Below are positions 43,125 through 52,273 of a DNA stretch of 64,000 nucleotides, in pieces (within the stretch, counting starts at the first letter, position 1; every line of letters starts with the position of its first letter). Source of the DNA: Asticcacaulis taihuensis (lineage in GTDB: Bacteria; Pseudomonadota; Alphaproteobacteria; Caulobacterales; Caulobacteraceae); NCBI RefSeq assembly GCF_900100255.1, contig NZ_FMTS01000003.1:62001-126000 (forward strand), in the 5' to 3' direction. The notes under the pieces were generated by a model. It did no database searches. It saw nothing but the letters and a program-made list of their open reading frames with translations, and was not told where the DNA came from. The position numbers were made by a program, and so were the translations under genes.

Positions 43125-44243
43125 TTACCGCTCCGGTGCAGACTTGAAGGCGGCGGCGATGGCGTCATAAAGCGGCTTGGGCTTGAAATCTGCATCGAAC
43201 GGTGTCGGACGCAGGGGCAGGCCATCCTTGCGCGGCGTAAAGCCCTGCAGCCAGTTGTACTGGTCCGGCATTCCCCAGAAAAGCACGTCCTTGGTCTGTT
43301 TATAGCTCAGCATCTGGTCGAGATAGATGCGCCCCACCGTGGCGACGATGGCGTCGCGCTGTTCGATGTCGCCGGTGGGGATGGTCTGGTCATCGACGTC
43401 GAATTCGGTGATCAGCAGGTCGAGATCGAGCGAAACGACCTCATCCAGGAAGTCCTTCCACTGATTGACCTGGCCGGCCATCAGGTCGAAGCCGTTGCCG
43501 ATATGGGATTGCACGCCCAGCGCATCGATCGGCACCTTATTGTCGCGGAACCAGTGCAGCAGTTTCAGCACGCCCTTGCGGTGATTTTCGTTGCCGGCTT
43601 CCCAACTCATATAGTCGTTATAGACAAGCTGCATCTTCGGCATGTATTCGCGGGCCGCCTCGAAGGCGATGCGCAGGGTATCCATGCCGAGTACGCGTGA
43701 GAAGGCGTTTTCGCGGACTTCGCCGGTTTTCGGGTCGATGGTTTCATTGACCACATCCCAGGAGGTCAGGCGCTCGCCGTAATGCTGCGCAACGGCAGCG
43801 ATATAATCACGCAGCAGCTTTTCGGCTTCGGCCTTGCTGGAAAATTTGTATTCCTTCAGCCATTTGGGCGTGTATTCGTCGCGCGCCCAGAAAAGGTTGT
43901 GGCCGCGCATGGCTATATGGTTGGTTTCGGCGAAAGCCAGTAATTCATCCGCAGGCTTGAAATTATATTCCGTGGGGCCGTTATTGTGCGTCACGTACAG
44001 TTTCAGTTCGTTTTCTGGTACGATGATATTGCATTCGCGGATGGTAAGCTCACGCACACGTGGATCAGCGAGCATCCGCATACCGATAGCGGTGCCAAAG
44101 CGCAGGCCCTTGGCGGCGGCCAGATCCTTAAGGGGGAGACCCGAGGGAGACGGTGTTGTGTCGGCAAGGGCAGGGAGCGCTGTCAGGGCGGACGTGGCGG
44201 CCCCAAAACATAAGGCATTGCGGCGAGTCAGTGATTGGTTCAT
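43125..44243 (-). CDS. GH10 endo-beta-1,4-xylanase
   Basis: The 372-residue exported enzyme has a Tat-type signal (LTRRNALCFGAATSAL). The TIM barrel carries the acid/base Glu167 in SWDVVNETID and the nucleophile Glu280 in LLITEFDVDD, with the conserved MRGHNLFW and ALGVQSHIG. It cleaves the xylan backbone into short oligosaccharides for the GH43, GH115 and GH3 enzymes beside it. AGGGAAAA precedes the ATG. It diverges from the GH3 gene, with a perfect LacI-type palindrome between them. Confidence 0.95.
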   Translation of the reverse strand: MNQSLTRRNALCFGAATSALTALPALADTTPSPSGLPLKDLAAAKGLRFGTAIGMRMLADPRVRELTIRECNIIVPENELKLYVTHNNGPTEYNFKPADELLAFAETNHIAMRGHNLFWARDEYTPKWLKEYKFSSKAEAEKLLRDYIAAVAQHYGERLTSWDVVNETIDPKTGEVRENAFSRVLGMDTLRIAFEAAREYMPKMQLVYNDYMSWEAGNENHRKGVLKLLHWFRDNKVPIDALGVQSHIGNGFDLMAGQVNQWKDFLDEVVSLDLDLLITEFDVDDQTIPTGDIEQRDAIVATVGRIYLDQMLSYKQTKDVLFWGMPDQYNWLQGFTPRKDGLPLRPTPFDADFKPKPLYDAIAAAFKSAPER

Positions 44244-44267
44244 AAATTTTCCCTGTTGAATTTTATT

Positions 44268-44283
44268 CTGTTAGCGCTAACAG
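44268..44283. promoter_or_regulatory. LacI-type operator, perfect 16-bp palindrome
   Basis: CTGTTAGCGCTAACAG is a perfect palindrome with the central CG typical of LacI/GalR-family sites. It lies between the divergent GH10 and GH3 genes, 24 bases from the GH10 start. No LacI-family gene is present in this window, so the regulator must be encoded elsewhere. Confidence 0.85.
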
Positions 44284-44366
44284 TGTCATCGTTCAATTCC
44301 GCCGTCAAGCGCGGCAGCGGCCTTCGTAATTGGAAGTGCCGGCAATAGAAAAACAGGGATGAAGTT

Positions 44367-46760
44367 ATGAAGTCTGCGACCGCCGTCGTCACCCGCCGCC
44401 TGTTCGGCGCCTCGACCATAGCCCTGACGGCCGCCACGGCCACGGGCGCATTGGCGAAGGCCAAGGAAACCCTGCCGTACAAAAACCCCGGCCTGTCCAC
44501 TGAAGCGCGCGTGGCTGATTTGCTCGGGCGCATGACACTGGAGGAAAAGGTCGCCCAGATGGAATGCGTCTGGCAGAAAAAGGGCGACATCCAGGACCCT
44601 GACGGTAAGTTTAATCCGAAAAAGGCGTCGCAGGTCTGGCCAAATGGCCTCGGCATGGTGGCGCGCCCGTCCGACCAGCAGGGGTTGGCTACCACGACCG
44701 GCGCGGGCGATTCCGGTGCCATGGGCAACCGCGACGCCTTCAATACCGCCACCCACGTCAATGCCATGCAGAAATGGGCGGTCGAAGAGACCCGCCTGGG
44801 CATCCCGATGATCATGCACGAGGAAGCGCTGCACGGTTATGTGGCCAAGGACGCCACCTCCTTTCCGCAGGCCATCGGCCTGGCCTCGTCTTTCGATCCG
44901 GACATGGCCACCAAAATCTTCTCGGTCGCCGCCCGTGAAATGCGCGCTCGTGGCGCCAATTTCGCCCTGGCACCGGTGGTTGATGTCGCCCGCGAACCGC
45001 GCTGGGGCCGTATCGAGGAAACCTACGGCGAAGACCCGCATCTCTGCGGCGCCATGGGCAAGGCGGCCGTGATCGGATTCCAGGGCGAGACCCTGCCGCT
45101 GGCGAAGGACAAGGTGTTCGCCACACTGAAGCACATGACCGGCCACGGTCAGCCGGAAAACGGCACCAATGTCGGACCGGCCGAGGTATCCGAACGCACC
45201 CTGCGCGAGGACTTCTTCCCGCCGTTCGAGAAGATCGTCAAGGAAACCAATATCCGCGCCGTCATGCCGTCCTATAATGAAATCGACGGTGTGCCTTCCC
45301 ATGCCAACAAATGGTTGCTGACCACCATCCTGCGCAACGAGTGGGGCTTCAAGGGCGTCACGGTCTCCGACTATTTCGCCATCAACGAAATGATCACGCG
45401 CCACCATCTGGTGCCGAACACGACCGAAGCCGCCTTCCGCGCCTTCAAGGCCGGCGTCGATATCGAGACCCCGGACAACCAGACCTATGGCAATCTGATC
45501 GACCTGGTGAAGGCCGGCCGCATTTCGGAAGACGAGATCAACGCCGTGGTCAGCCGCATTCTCGAAATGAAGTTCCAGTCTGGTCTGTTCGAGAATCCCT
45601 ACGTTGACGCGAAAAAAGCCGATGCCTTGACCGCCACGCCGGACGCCGTGGCCCTGGCCCGCGAAGCCGCCACTAAATCGGTGGTGCTGCTGAAGAACAA
45701 CGGCGTTCTGCCGCTTGAAGCCAAAAAGGTCGGTAAGCTGTTGGTGCTCGGCACCCATGCGAAGGATACGCCGATCGGCGGCTATTCCGACAAGCCGCGC
45801 CATGTCGTTTCGGTGCTCGAAGGCTTGCAGGCCGAAGGCAAGAAAGGTGGCTTCGAGGTGGCCTATTCCGAAGGGGTGCGTCTCACCGAACAACGCATCT
45901 GGGGCCAGGACGTGATCAATTTCACGCCGGATTCGGTCAATGACAAGCTGATTGCCGATGCGGTTGAAGCCGCCAAGTCCGCCGACACCATCGTCATGGT
46001 GCTGGGCGATAACGAACAGACCTCGCGAGAGGCCTGGGCCGACAACCACATGGGCGACCGTCAGTCGCTGGACCTGATTGGCCGCCAGAACGATCTGGCC
46101 GCGCAGATATTTGCACTTGGCAAGCCGACCGTCGTTTTGTTGCTCAACGGCCGTCCGCTCTCGGTCAACCTGCTGAACGAAAAAGCCGATGCCCTGATCG
46201 AGGGCTGGTACATGGGCCAGGAAACCGGATGGGCCGCCGCCGATATCCTGTTCGGCCGGGCCAATCCGGGCGGTAAACTGCCGGTTTCGATTGCGCGCAA
46301 TGTCGGTCAGCTTCCTATCTTCTATAATTACAAGCCGACCGCCCGTCGCGGCTATCTCGATGGCACCACTTCGCCGCTGTTCCCCTTTGGCTATGGGCTT
46401 TCCTATACGACCTTCGATATCTCGGCCCCGAAGCTGGAAAAGGATACCATCGGCGCGGCGGACAGCGTTGTGGTTTCCGTAGAGGTAAAGAATACCGGTT
46501 CGCGCAAGGGCGACGAGGTCGTCCAGCTCTATATCCGAGACGACTTCTCGTCGGTGACGCGTCCAGTCAAGGAACTGAAGGGCTTCAAGCGCATCACGCT
46601 GGAGCCCGGCGCCAGCCAGACGGTCAGCTTCACCATCACGCCCGCCGATCTCCAATTCTACAATATGGATATGCAGCGCGTTGTTGAACCGGGCACCTTT
46701 ACGATCTCCGTCGGACCCAATAGTGTAGACCTGAAGACGGCCACGCTGACTGTGGCCTGA
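44367..46760 (+). CDS. GH3 beta-glycosidase (beta-xylosidase type)
   Basis: The 797-residue enzyme has a Tat-like signal (VTRRLFGAS) and the three usual domains: the GH3 barrel (about 45-380) with nucleophile Asp335 in VTVSDYFAI, the alpha/beta sandwich (about 430-660) and a fibronectin III-like end (about 690-785). Its sequence MIMHEEALHGYVAKDATSFPQAIG resembles xylosidases and related beta-glycosidases. In this cluster it most likely releases xylose from short xylo-oligosaccharides in the periplasm. AGGGA precedes the ATG. The next two genes follow on the same strand. Confidence 0.93.
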   Translation: MKSATAVVTRRLFGASTIALTAATATGALAKAKETLPYKNPGLSTEARVADLLGRMTLEEKVAQMECVWQKKGDIQDPDGKFNPKKASQVWPNGLGMVARPSDQQGLATTTGAGDSGAMGNRDAFNTATHVNAMQKWAVEETRLGIPMIMHEEALHGYVAKDATSFPQAIGLASSFDPDMATKIFSVAAREMRARGANFALAPVVDVAREPRWGRIEETYGEDPHLCGAMGKAAVIGFQGETLPLAKDKVFATLKHMTGHGQPENGTNVGPAEVSERTLREDFFPPFEKIVKETNIRAVMPSYNEIDGVPSHANKWLLTTILRNEWGFKGVTVSDYFAINEMITRHHLVPNTTEAAFRAFKAGVDIETPDNQTYGNLIDLVKAGRISEDEINAVVSRILEMKFQSGLFENPYVDAKKADALTATPDAVALAREAATKSVVLLKNNGVLPLEAKKVGKLLVLGTHAKDTPIGGYSDKPRHVVSVLEGLQAEGKKGGFEVAYSEGVRLTEQRIWGQDVINFTPDSVNDKLIADAVEAAKSADTIVMVLGDNEQTSREAWADNHMGDRQSLDLIGRQNDLAAQIFALGKPTVVLLLNGRPLSVNLLNEKADALIEGWYMGQETGWAAADILFGRANPGGKLPVSIARNVGQLPIFYNYKPTARRGYLDGTTSPLFPFGYGLSYTTFDISAPKLEKDTIGAADSVVVSVEVKNTGSRKGDEVVQLYIRDDFSSVTRPVKELKGFKRITLEPGASQTVSFTITPADLQFYNMDMQRVVEPGTFTISVGPNSVDLKTATLTVA

Positions 46761-46770
46761 TGGTTTGGTC

Positions 46771-46826
46771 GCGCAATGTAACCGAAAAGTGCATAGTCTC
46801 TTTGCATGACACTTTTCGGATTGCGC
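46771..46826. repeat. Long imperfect hairpin between GH3 and the esterase gene
   Basis: GCGCAAT (46771-46777) pairs with ATTGCGC (46820-46826), and CCGAAAAGTG (46782-46791) with CACTTTTCGG (46810-46819), leaving a four-base bulge on the left. CAT/ATG pairs extend it inward. No T-run follows, so it is more likely an RNA-stability or processing element than a terminator. Confidence 0.65.
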
Positions 46827-46842
46827 TTAAAGGGGATCGATT

Positions 46843-47643
46843 ATGACGGATATCAGGCGGCGCCATCTCTTGAGCGGGGCGCTGGCGGGTGGAGCGATGC
46901 TGAGCGTCGCCTCGGCGGCCAGCGCGCAGAACAAGGGCCAGCCCAATGCGGAATCGCAGGCCATACAGGCGGCGTTGCAGGATTATAACGATCCGGCAAC
47001 GCTGACCGTACAGCCCGCCGGCACCGACTGGGCACAGCTTCGCCGCTATCACCTGGCCAATGCCGACGTGGTTCAATTGCCCGAAACTGCGCGCAAGGTC
47101 GTCATGATGGGCGATTCCATCACCGATGGCTGGCCGGGGCAATCCGGCACTCTGTATGCCGATAACGGCTTGGTTGGGCGCGGGATTGGCGGGCAGGTTT
47201 CGGCGCAGATGCTGGTCCGGTTCATGGCCGACGTAGTGGCCCTGCGTCCGAAGGCGGTGCATATCATGGCCGGCACCAACGATATCGCGCAAAACCAGGA
47301 TCCGTATGATCCGGTGGCCACCACCAATAACCTGCAAGCCATGGCCAATCTCGCCTCGGTCTATGGTATCAAGGTCATCATGGCCAGCGTGCCGCCGGCG
47401 GATCATTTCCCGTGGCGGCCGGAGGTCGGCAATCCGGTCGAGAAGATCAGGGCGCTGAACGAATGGATCAAGTCCGTTTGCTCGACCCAGAACTATACCT
47501 ATGTCGACTATTGGCCGGCCCTGGCGCTGGATAGTGGCGCCATGCGGACCGAGTTCAGCGCCGATGGCGTCCATCCCAATGCCCAGGCCTATGCCGCCAT
47601 GGCGCCCTATACCCTGGCCGCCATCGCTGCCGCCCTGGCGTAA
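46843..47643 (+). CDS. SGNH/GDSL hydrolase, probable acetylxylan esterase
   Basis: The 266-residue protein has a Tat-type signal (RRRHLLSGALAGGAML). SGNH block I is MMGDSITDGWP (Ser92), the glycine is in RGIGGQ, the Asn in MAGTND, and the Asp/His pair is in FSADGVHPNA. SGNH enzymes in xylan clusters usually remove O-acetyl groups from xylose residues. It follows GH3 after a hairpin and precedes GH115, giving a GH3-esterase-GH115 plus-strand unit. Confidence 0.86.
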   Translation: MTDIRRRHLLSGALAGGAMLSVASAASAQNKGQPNAESQAIQAALQDYNDPATLTVQPAGTDWAQLRRYHLANADVVQLPETARKVVMMGDSITDGWPGQSGTLYADNGLVGRGIGGQVSAQMLVRFMADVVALRPKAVHIMAGTNDIAQNQDPYDPVATTNNLQAMANLASVYGIKVIMASVPPADHFPWRPEVGNPVEKIRALNEWIKSVCSTQNYTYVDYWPALALDSGAMRTEFSADGVHPNAQAYAAMAPYTLAAIAAALA

Positions 47644-47698
47644 TGACCGGCCGGCATAGGGCGAATGAACAGCCTGCTACAGGAAGTTGAAGTGATTT

Positions 47699-50251
47699 AT
47701 GCGCGGCGATAGGATCATGAAACAGATTTGGTTGGCGGCAATTCTTTTGGCCGTATTTCCGGCAGGCGCCCTGGCCTGCGAGGGACCGGTGTCGGTGTGC
47801 GATGGCGTGTCGGCCGCGGGTTTCGCCCTGATCAGGGACGGCAAACCGGCCACCGTCTATGTTGATGCCGGGGCGTCAAAGCCCGTGCAGCGCGTGGCCG
47901 AGGATTTCGCAGCCGACCTGGAACGCGTATCGGGTGTGCATCCGGCGGTGATAAATGACCTGAAGGACATGACCGGCTCTGTGGTGGTGATTGCCGTGGC
48001 CGGCCATTCGCCACTGCCGGTCGATGAGGGCGGTGTGGCCGGCAAGTGGGAAGCCTATCAGCAATCCGTGGTCGATACCGGCCACGGCAAGGCGCTGGTG
48101 ATCCTGGGCGCAGATGCGCGCGGCGCGATTTATGGCACCTATGATCTGTCGGCGAAGATGGGCGTGTCGCCGTGGTACTGGTGGGCCGATGTGCCGGTGG
48201 TGAAAAAGACTGACTTGTATGTGACGGCGGGCTCGCGTATCGATGCGCCGAAGGTGAAGTACCGCGGCTTCTTTATCAATGACGAGGAGCCGGCCTTCGG
48301 CGGCTGGGCGCGAGAAAAGTTCGGCGGCATTAATCATCAACTTTACGGCCATGTCTTCGAACTGGAACTACGCCTGAAGGGCAATTATCTGTGGCCAGCC
48401 ATGTGGGGCAAGGCCTTCTCAGACGATGATCCGCTCAACCAGCAAACTGCCGCCGAATACGGCATCATCATGGGCACCTCGCACCATGAGCCGATGACGC
48501 GGGCGCAGGAGGAATGGCACCGTCATAAGGAAGGCGGTGTTACCGGCGGCAAGTGGGATTACACGACGAATGCTGATAACCTGCGCACCTTCTGGCGCGG
48601 CGGTATCGAACGGATGAAAGCCGGTAATTTTGAGAATGTCGTCACGGTCGGGATGCGCGGCGATGGCGACGAGCCGATGAGCGAGGGCACGGCCACGCAT
48701 CTGCTGGAAAACATCGTGGCCGATCAACGCCGGATCATCGCCGATGTCACCGGCAAGCCGGCCGACCAGACGCCGCAGGTCTGGGCGCTCTACAAGGAGG
48801 TGCAGGACTATTATGACCACGGCATGACCGCGCCGGATGACGTCACCCTGCTGTTTTCTGACGACAACTGGGGGCAGATACGGCGCTTGCCTGATCCGAC
48901 CGCGCCAAAGCGGGCCGGCGGCTATGGCGTCTATTACCATTTCGATTATGTCGGCGGGCCGCGCAATTACAAATGGATCAATACCAACCAGATTGAAAAG
49001 ACCTGGCAACAGATGGATTTGGCCTATGACAGCGGCGCCGATCGTCTGTGGATCGTCAATGTGGGTGATATCAAGCCGATGGAATTCCCATTGAGCTTCT
49101 TCATGGACATGGCTTGGAACCCGGAAGCGATGACGCCGGAAGCGCTAAAGGCTTACCCGGCGAAATGGGCCGGCCAGCAGTTTGGGCAGGCACATGCGGC
49201 GGAGATTGGTGACATACTGACGCGCTATAGCCAGTATAATGCCCGCAAGAAGCCGGAACTGATCACGGCGGACAGTTTTGATATCACCAGCTTGTCGGAA
49301 ATGGAGCTAGATTATGGTGTCCTCGCGCAACAAACGCAGACATTAGGCAAGACCCTGCCGGCGAATGCGAAAGACGCCTATTTCCAGCTTGTCGAATACC
49401 CGACAGTGGCCAGCGCCAATCTCTATAGTCTTTATTACAACACCGCGCTCAATCATCTGGCAGCCTTGGAAGGCAGTCCACGCGCCAATCTTCTGGCCGA
49501 TATCGTCGAAAAAAACTTCCAGACGGACAAGGGTCTGGCGGCGCAATATAATGGGCTGGCCGGTGGCAAATGGAACCACATGATGGACCAGACCCACATC
49601 GGCTATGACAATTGGCAACAGCCGGAAGTCCAGGTTCTGCCGAAGCTGATCCGTGTGCCTGAAAAGGGAAAACCGGCGCACAATGCATATAAGAGCGATC
49701 GCCTCTATCTGCGCCCTTCCTTATCGAAGGCGGGCACATTTGTCGAAAACGAAGGCGCCATTGCCATTGAGGCTCAGCACTTTATCCGCAAGACCGAAGT
49801 GCCGGGGCTGCACTGGCAAGTCATCCCTGAACTGGGACGAACCCTGTCATCGGTCGTCTCGCTGCCGCAGGCGGCACCCGCCACGGCACCGGGCGACATG
49901 GCGCTGGAATACGATTTCCAGCTTGCCAAGGAGGTTGATGTCACGCTCAATCTGTATCTGGCGCCGACGCTGGACACACAAGGCAAAGGCGGACTGCGTA
50001 TCGCCGTCACGATCGATGACCGGCCGGCGCAAACCCTGACTTTCGACCTCAGGCCCGATACGCCGCAATGGACCCAGGCGGTCAAGAACAATATCCTCAT
50101 CCTGCCGGCGGCATTCAATAGCCTCAAGCCCGGCAAGCACACCATTAAGGTGTTCCGCATCGACGGCAATGTGATGCTGGAGCGGCTGGTGCTCGATACC
50201 GGCGGGCTGAAACCGTCCTATCTCGGACCGCCGGAAAGTGCGGCGAATTAA
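47699..50251 (+). CDS. GH115 xylan alpha-1,2-glucuronidase
   Basis: This exported enzyme of about 850 residues has a signal peptide ending in GALAC. GH115 features include DARGAIYGTYDLS, KYRGFFINDEEPAFGGWA, LELRLKGNYLWPAMWGKAF and LLFSDDNWGQIRRLP, followed by the C-terminal helical and beta-sandwich parts. It removes (4-O-methyl)glucuronic acid from glucuronoxylan. The start may be 47699 (AGGAAG 12 bases upstream) or the ATG at 47717, which begins the hydrophobic segment more tightly but has AGGA only two bases away. Its stop codon overlaps that of the convergent tipF gene. Confidence 0.93.
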   Translation: MRGDRIMKQIWLAAILLAVFPAGALACEGPVSVCDGVSAAGFALIRDGKPATVYVDAGASKPVQRVAEDFAADLERVSGVHPAVINDLKDMTGSVVVIAVAGHSPLPVDEGGVAGKWEAYQQSVVDTGHGKALVILGADARGAIYGTYDLSAKMGVSPWYWWADVPVVKKTDLYVTAGSRIDAPKVKYRGFFINDEEPAFGGWAREKFGGINHQLYGHVFELELRLKGNYLWPAMWGKAFSDDDPLNQQTAAEYGIIMGTSHHEPMTRAQEEWHRHKEGGVTGGKWDYTTNADNLRTFWRGGIERMKAGNFENVVTVGMRGDGDEPMSEGTATHLLENIVADQRRIIADVTGKPADQTPQVWALYKEVQDYYDHGMTAPDDVTLLFSDDNWGQIRRLPDPTAPKRAGGYGVYYHFDYVGGPRNYKWINTNQIEKTWQQMDLAYDSGADRLWIVNVGDIKPMEFPLSFFMDMAWNPEAMTPEALKAYPAKWAGQQFGQAHAAEIGDILTRYSQYNARKKPELITADSFDITSLSEMELDYGVLAQQTQTLGKTLPANAKDAYFQLVEYPTVASANLYSLYYNTALNHLAALEGSPRANLLADIVEKNFQTDKGLAAQYNGLAGGKWNHMMDQTHIGYDNWQQPEVQVLPKLIRVPEKGKPAHNAYKSDRLYLRPSLSKAGTFVENEGAIAIEAQHFIRKTEVPGLHWQVIPELGRTLSSVVSLPQAAPATAPGDMALEYDFQLAKEVDVTLNLYLAPTLDTQGKGGLRIAVTIDDRPAQTLTFDLRPDTPQWTQAVKNNILILPAAFNSLKPGKHTIKVFRIDGNVMLERLVLDTGGLKPSYLGPPESAAN

Positions 50252-51540
50252 GCCCGGCGGCGGCCCTGTTGCGGCAGGGTCGACTTGATAAAGCCGGCGG
50301 GCGGATCGGTTTCGGCCAGCACCTGTTCCTTGATGGCGCGCGGTTCGCCGAACAGGTGGCCCTGGGCATAGCCGATTTCGATATCGAGAATATCGACCAC
50401 CTGCTTTTCGCTCTCGACCTTCTCGGCGATGACCTCGATGCCGTAGCGCGCCAGCAGGCCGGCATAGTCGCCCGCATGAATGTCCTTGAGGAACTTCATC
50501 GCCGGCTTGCCCTCGACTTCAAGAAGCTGTTCGAGCAACAGATTGGCGCCGATCTTGACATAGCGCACATCCGAGCGGTGCAGGTCCTGGAGATCGAAGT
50601 CGATGCTCGTCACCTTGTCGAGCGAGAAGCGGAAGCCGAGGTCGGCCAGCTTGGCCATGTTGCGCGCCTCGACCGAGCCGCGCGTGGCGAAGGCGTCCTG
50701 ACCGAGTTCGAAGATCAGCGAACCGGCGAGATCGCGGTTTTCATTGAGGAATTCAAGGAATTGCGGGAAGAAGGTCTCGTCGCGCAGGGAAGTCAGCGAG
50801 ATATTGCAGAAGATGCCGATGCGGCGGTCCTGCTTGGCCAGGCGGCGGACGATCTGCACGCAGCGGAACAGCAGCAAATTGTCGATCGAAGGGACGAGAC
50901 CCTCAGCATCGGCGACATTGAGATATTCGGCCGGCATCAGCACGCGGCCGGTGGCGTCACGCAGGCGCGAGAACGACTCGTAGAAGATGGTCTTGCGCTG
51001 GGGCAGGGAGACGACCGGCTGGAGGTAGAGATCGACACGATTGGCGATCAGCGCCTCTCGGATGGTCTCGATCAGGGCCAGCGCCTGGGCTTCCTTGGCG
51101 TTCATCGCCGGCGTGCCGCGCAGGGGCACGACCGTGGCGGCGGGCGCGGCCTGCCAGCTATTCAGGCGGTCCTCGATGCTTTCGCCGAGTTTCATCACCA
51201 GGTCTTCCAGCATTTTCACTTCCGAGGTCAGTTCCTCAGAGCGCGAGGTGCGCTGGTTCTGTACGCGGTCGGCCAGTTCCAGCATGTCCTTCTGGGTCGA
51301 GTCGATGGCATCGACCATCAGGCGGTGGGCGTCGCGGACGTTTTCGACATCACGGAGAATGCGGCGCTCGGCCAGTTGCTGCGAGGCATAGGCATGAAAG
51401 GAGAGGCAGACCCCCAGCGTGCCGGCGAGAACCGCCAGGGCCGTGCCGAAATCGGAGCCACCGTTCCAGACCATGGCGGCAAGGCTCAGGCCCACCAGAA
51501 TATAGGTCAGAACAAGAATAGCCGGGGTGAACTTGCCCAT
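50248..51540 (-). CDS. tipF: TipF-like EAL-domain flagellar regulator
   Basis: The 430-residue protein has two N-terminal transmembrane helices (about 5-23 and 32-50), a coiled coil (about 52-125) and an EAL domain (about 150-400). That layout and the alphaproteobacterial setting match TipF of Caulobacter, a c-di-GMP receptor that places the flagellum at the new pole. The EAL signature is degenerate (ESF at 188-190), so it should bind rather than cleave c-di-GMP. I start at 51540 (MGKFTPAIL), with GGGA upstream. A CtrA-like site and two CcrM GANTC sites lie in the promoter. Confidence 0.8.
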   Translation of the reverse strand: MGKFTPAILVLTYILVGLSLAAMVWNGGSDFGTALAVLAGTLGVCLSFHAYASQQLAERRILRDVENVRDAHRLMVDAIDSTQKDMLELADRVQNQRTSRSEELTSEVKMLEDLVMKLGESIEDRLNSWQAAPAATVVPLRGTPAMNAKEAQALALIETIREALIANRVDLYLQPVVSLPQRKTIFYESFSRLRDATGRVLMPAEYLNVADAEGLVPSIDNLLLFRCVQIVRRLAKQDRRIGIFCNISLTSLRDETFFPQFLEFLNENRDLAGSLIFELGQDAFATRGSVEARNMAKLADLGFRFSLDKVTSIDFDLQDLHRSDVRYVKIGANLLLEQLLEVEGKPAMKFLKDIHAGDYAGLLARYGIEVIAEKVESEKQVVDILDIEIGYAQGHLFGEPRAIKEQVLAETDPPAGFIKSTLPQQGRRRA

Positions 51541-51631
51541 AATGGTCCCATTTCGCAGGATGTGGCACACAGAATCGCCAGCCTGACTATGGGATGATTC
51601 AAGTCACTCGCCTAGTGGGCGTTAAGATTTA

Positions 51632-51646
51632 CTAACAGAAGATTAA
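51632..51646 (-). promoter_or_regulatory. CtrA-like box upstream of tipF
   Basis: On the minus strand TTAA-TCTTCTG-TTAG matches the CtrA consensus TTAA-N7-TTAA at seven of eight positions. It lies about 92 bases upstream of the tipF start codon. GANTC methylation sites at 51572-51576 and 51596-51600 lie between it and the gene. Confidence 0.4.
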
Positions 51647-51648
51647 AG

Positions 51649-52143
51649 TTAATAAGCGCCGTCGGTATTGCGGCGGTACGGGCCGGCGTAATTCTGATCA
51701 CCGGAACGGCGGCGGTCGGGGCCGAAATAGGTCTTGCAGCGGATAAAGGGGCGTGGTCGCATGATCACCGAATCAAGCCGGCCGAGCAGGGCGCGCGCGG
51801 TCAGGGGCTTGACGATGAATTCATTGACGCCGGCATCGCGCGCCTGGATAACGCGAGAGCGTTCGGAATGGCCGGTGATCATAATGATCGGCAGGTAGGG
51901 ATTGGACGAATCCGCCGAATTGCGCAGCAGACGGGTGAACTCGACGCCATCGATCGGGGACATGTTGAAATCGACCAGGGCGATATCAGCCGGATACTGG
52001 CGCAGCATGTCCAGCCCCTCGGCGCCATCGCGCGCTTCGCGCACATTGCGGATTCCCGTGCCCTTGAGGATGGCGGTGACGATGGAGCGCATGTGCTGAT
52101 TATCTTCGATCAGCAGGATTTTCAGACTACTGTAATCGGCCAT
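51649..52143 (-). CDS. CheY-like response regulator with Arg-rich tail
   Basis: The 164-residue protein is a receiver domain with acidic pair Glu13-Asp14, phosphorylation site Asp58 (ALVDFNM), the Thr in MITGHSE and Lys in FIVKPLTA. A short tail rich in Arg and aromatic residues follows (TYFGPDRRR and GPYRR). There is no output domain. The tail recalls c-di-GMP-binding Cle-type CheY proteins of Caulobacter, but this is only resemblance. It lies directly upstream of tipF on the same strand, so a motility role is plausible. Confidence 0.82.
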   Translation of the reverse strand: MADYSSLKILLIEDNQHMRSIVTAILKGTGIRNVREARDGAEGLDMLRQYPADIALVDFNMSPIDGVEFTRLLRNSADSSNPYLPIIMITGHSERSRVIQARDAGVNEFIVKPLTARALLGRLDSVIMRPRPFIRCKTYFGPDRRRSGDQNYAGPYRRNTDGAY

Positions 52144-52273
52144 ATGCTCGGAGTGTCGCTGTGAAAGGCAGGCGCGCCTTATAGAGTGTTGCTATGAGCA
52201 ACGCATAGGCCCGTTAAGCAAAATATTCAAATATTTCCGAGAGAATAGTTCGCTGTGGTAATTGGGTGACGGC

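Noticed and set aside
44286-46655. Minus-strand open frame of 789 codons across the GH3 gene
   Set aside because: It is the antisense shadow of a gene with clear GH3 motifs. Its composition is skewed and no domain is recognisable.
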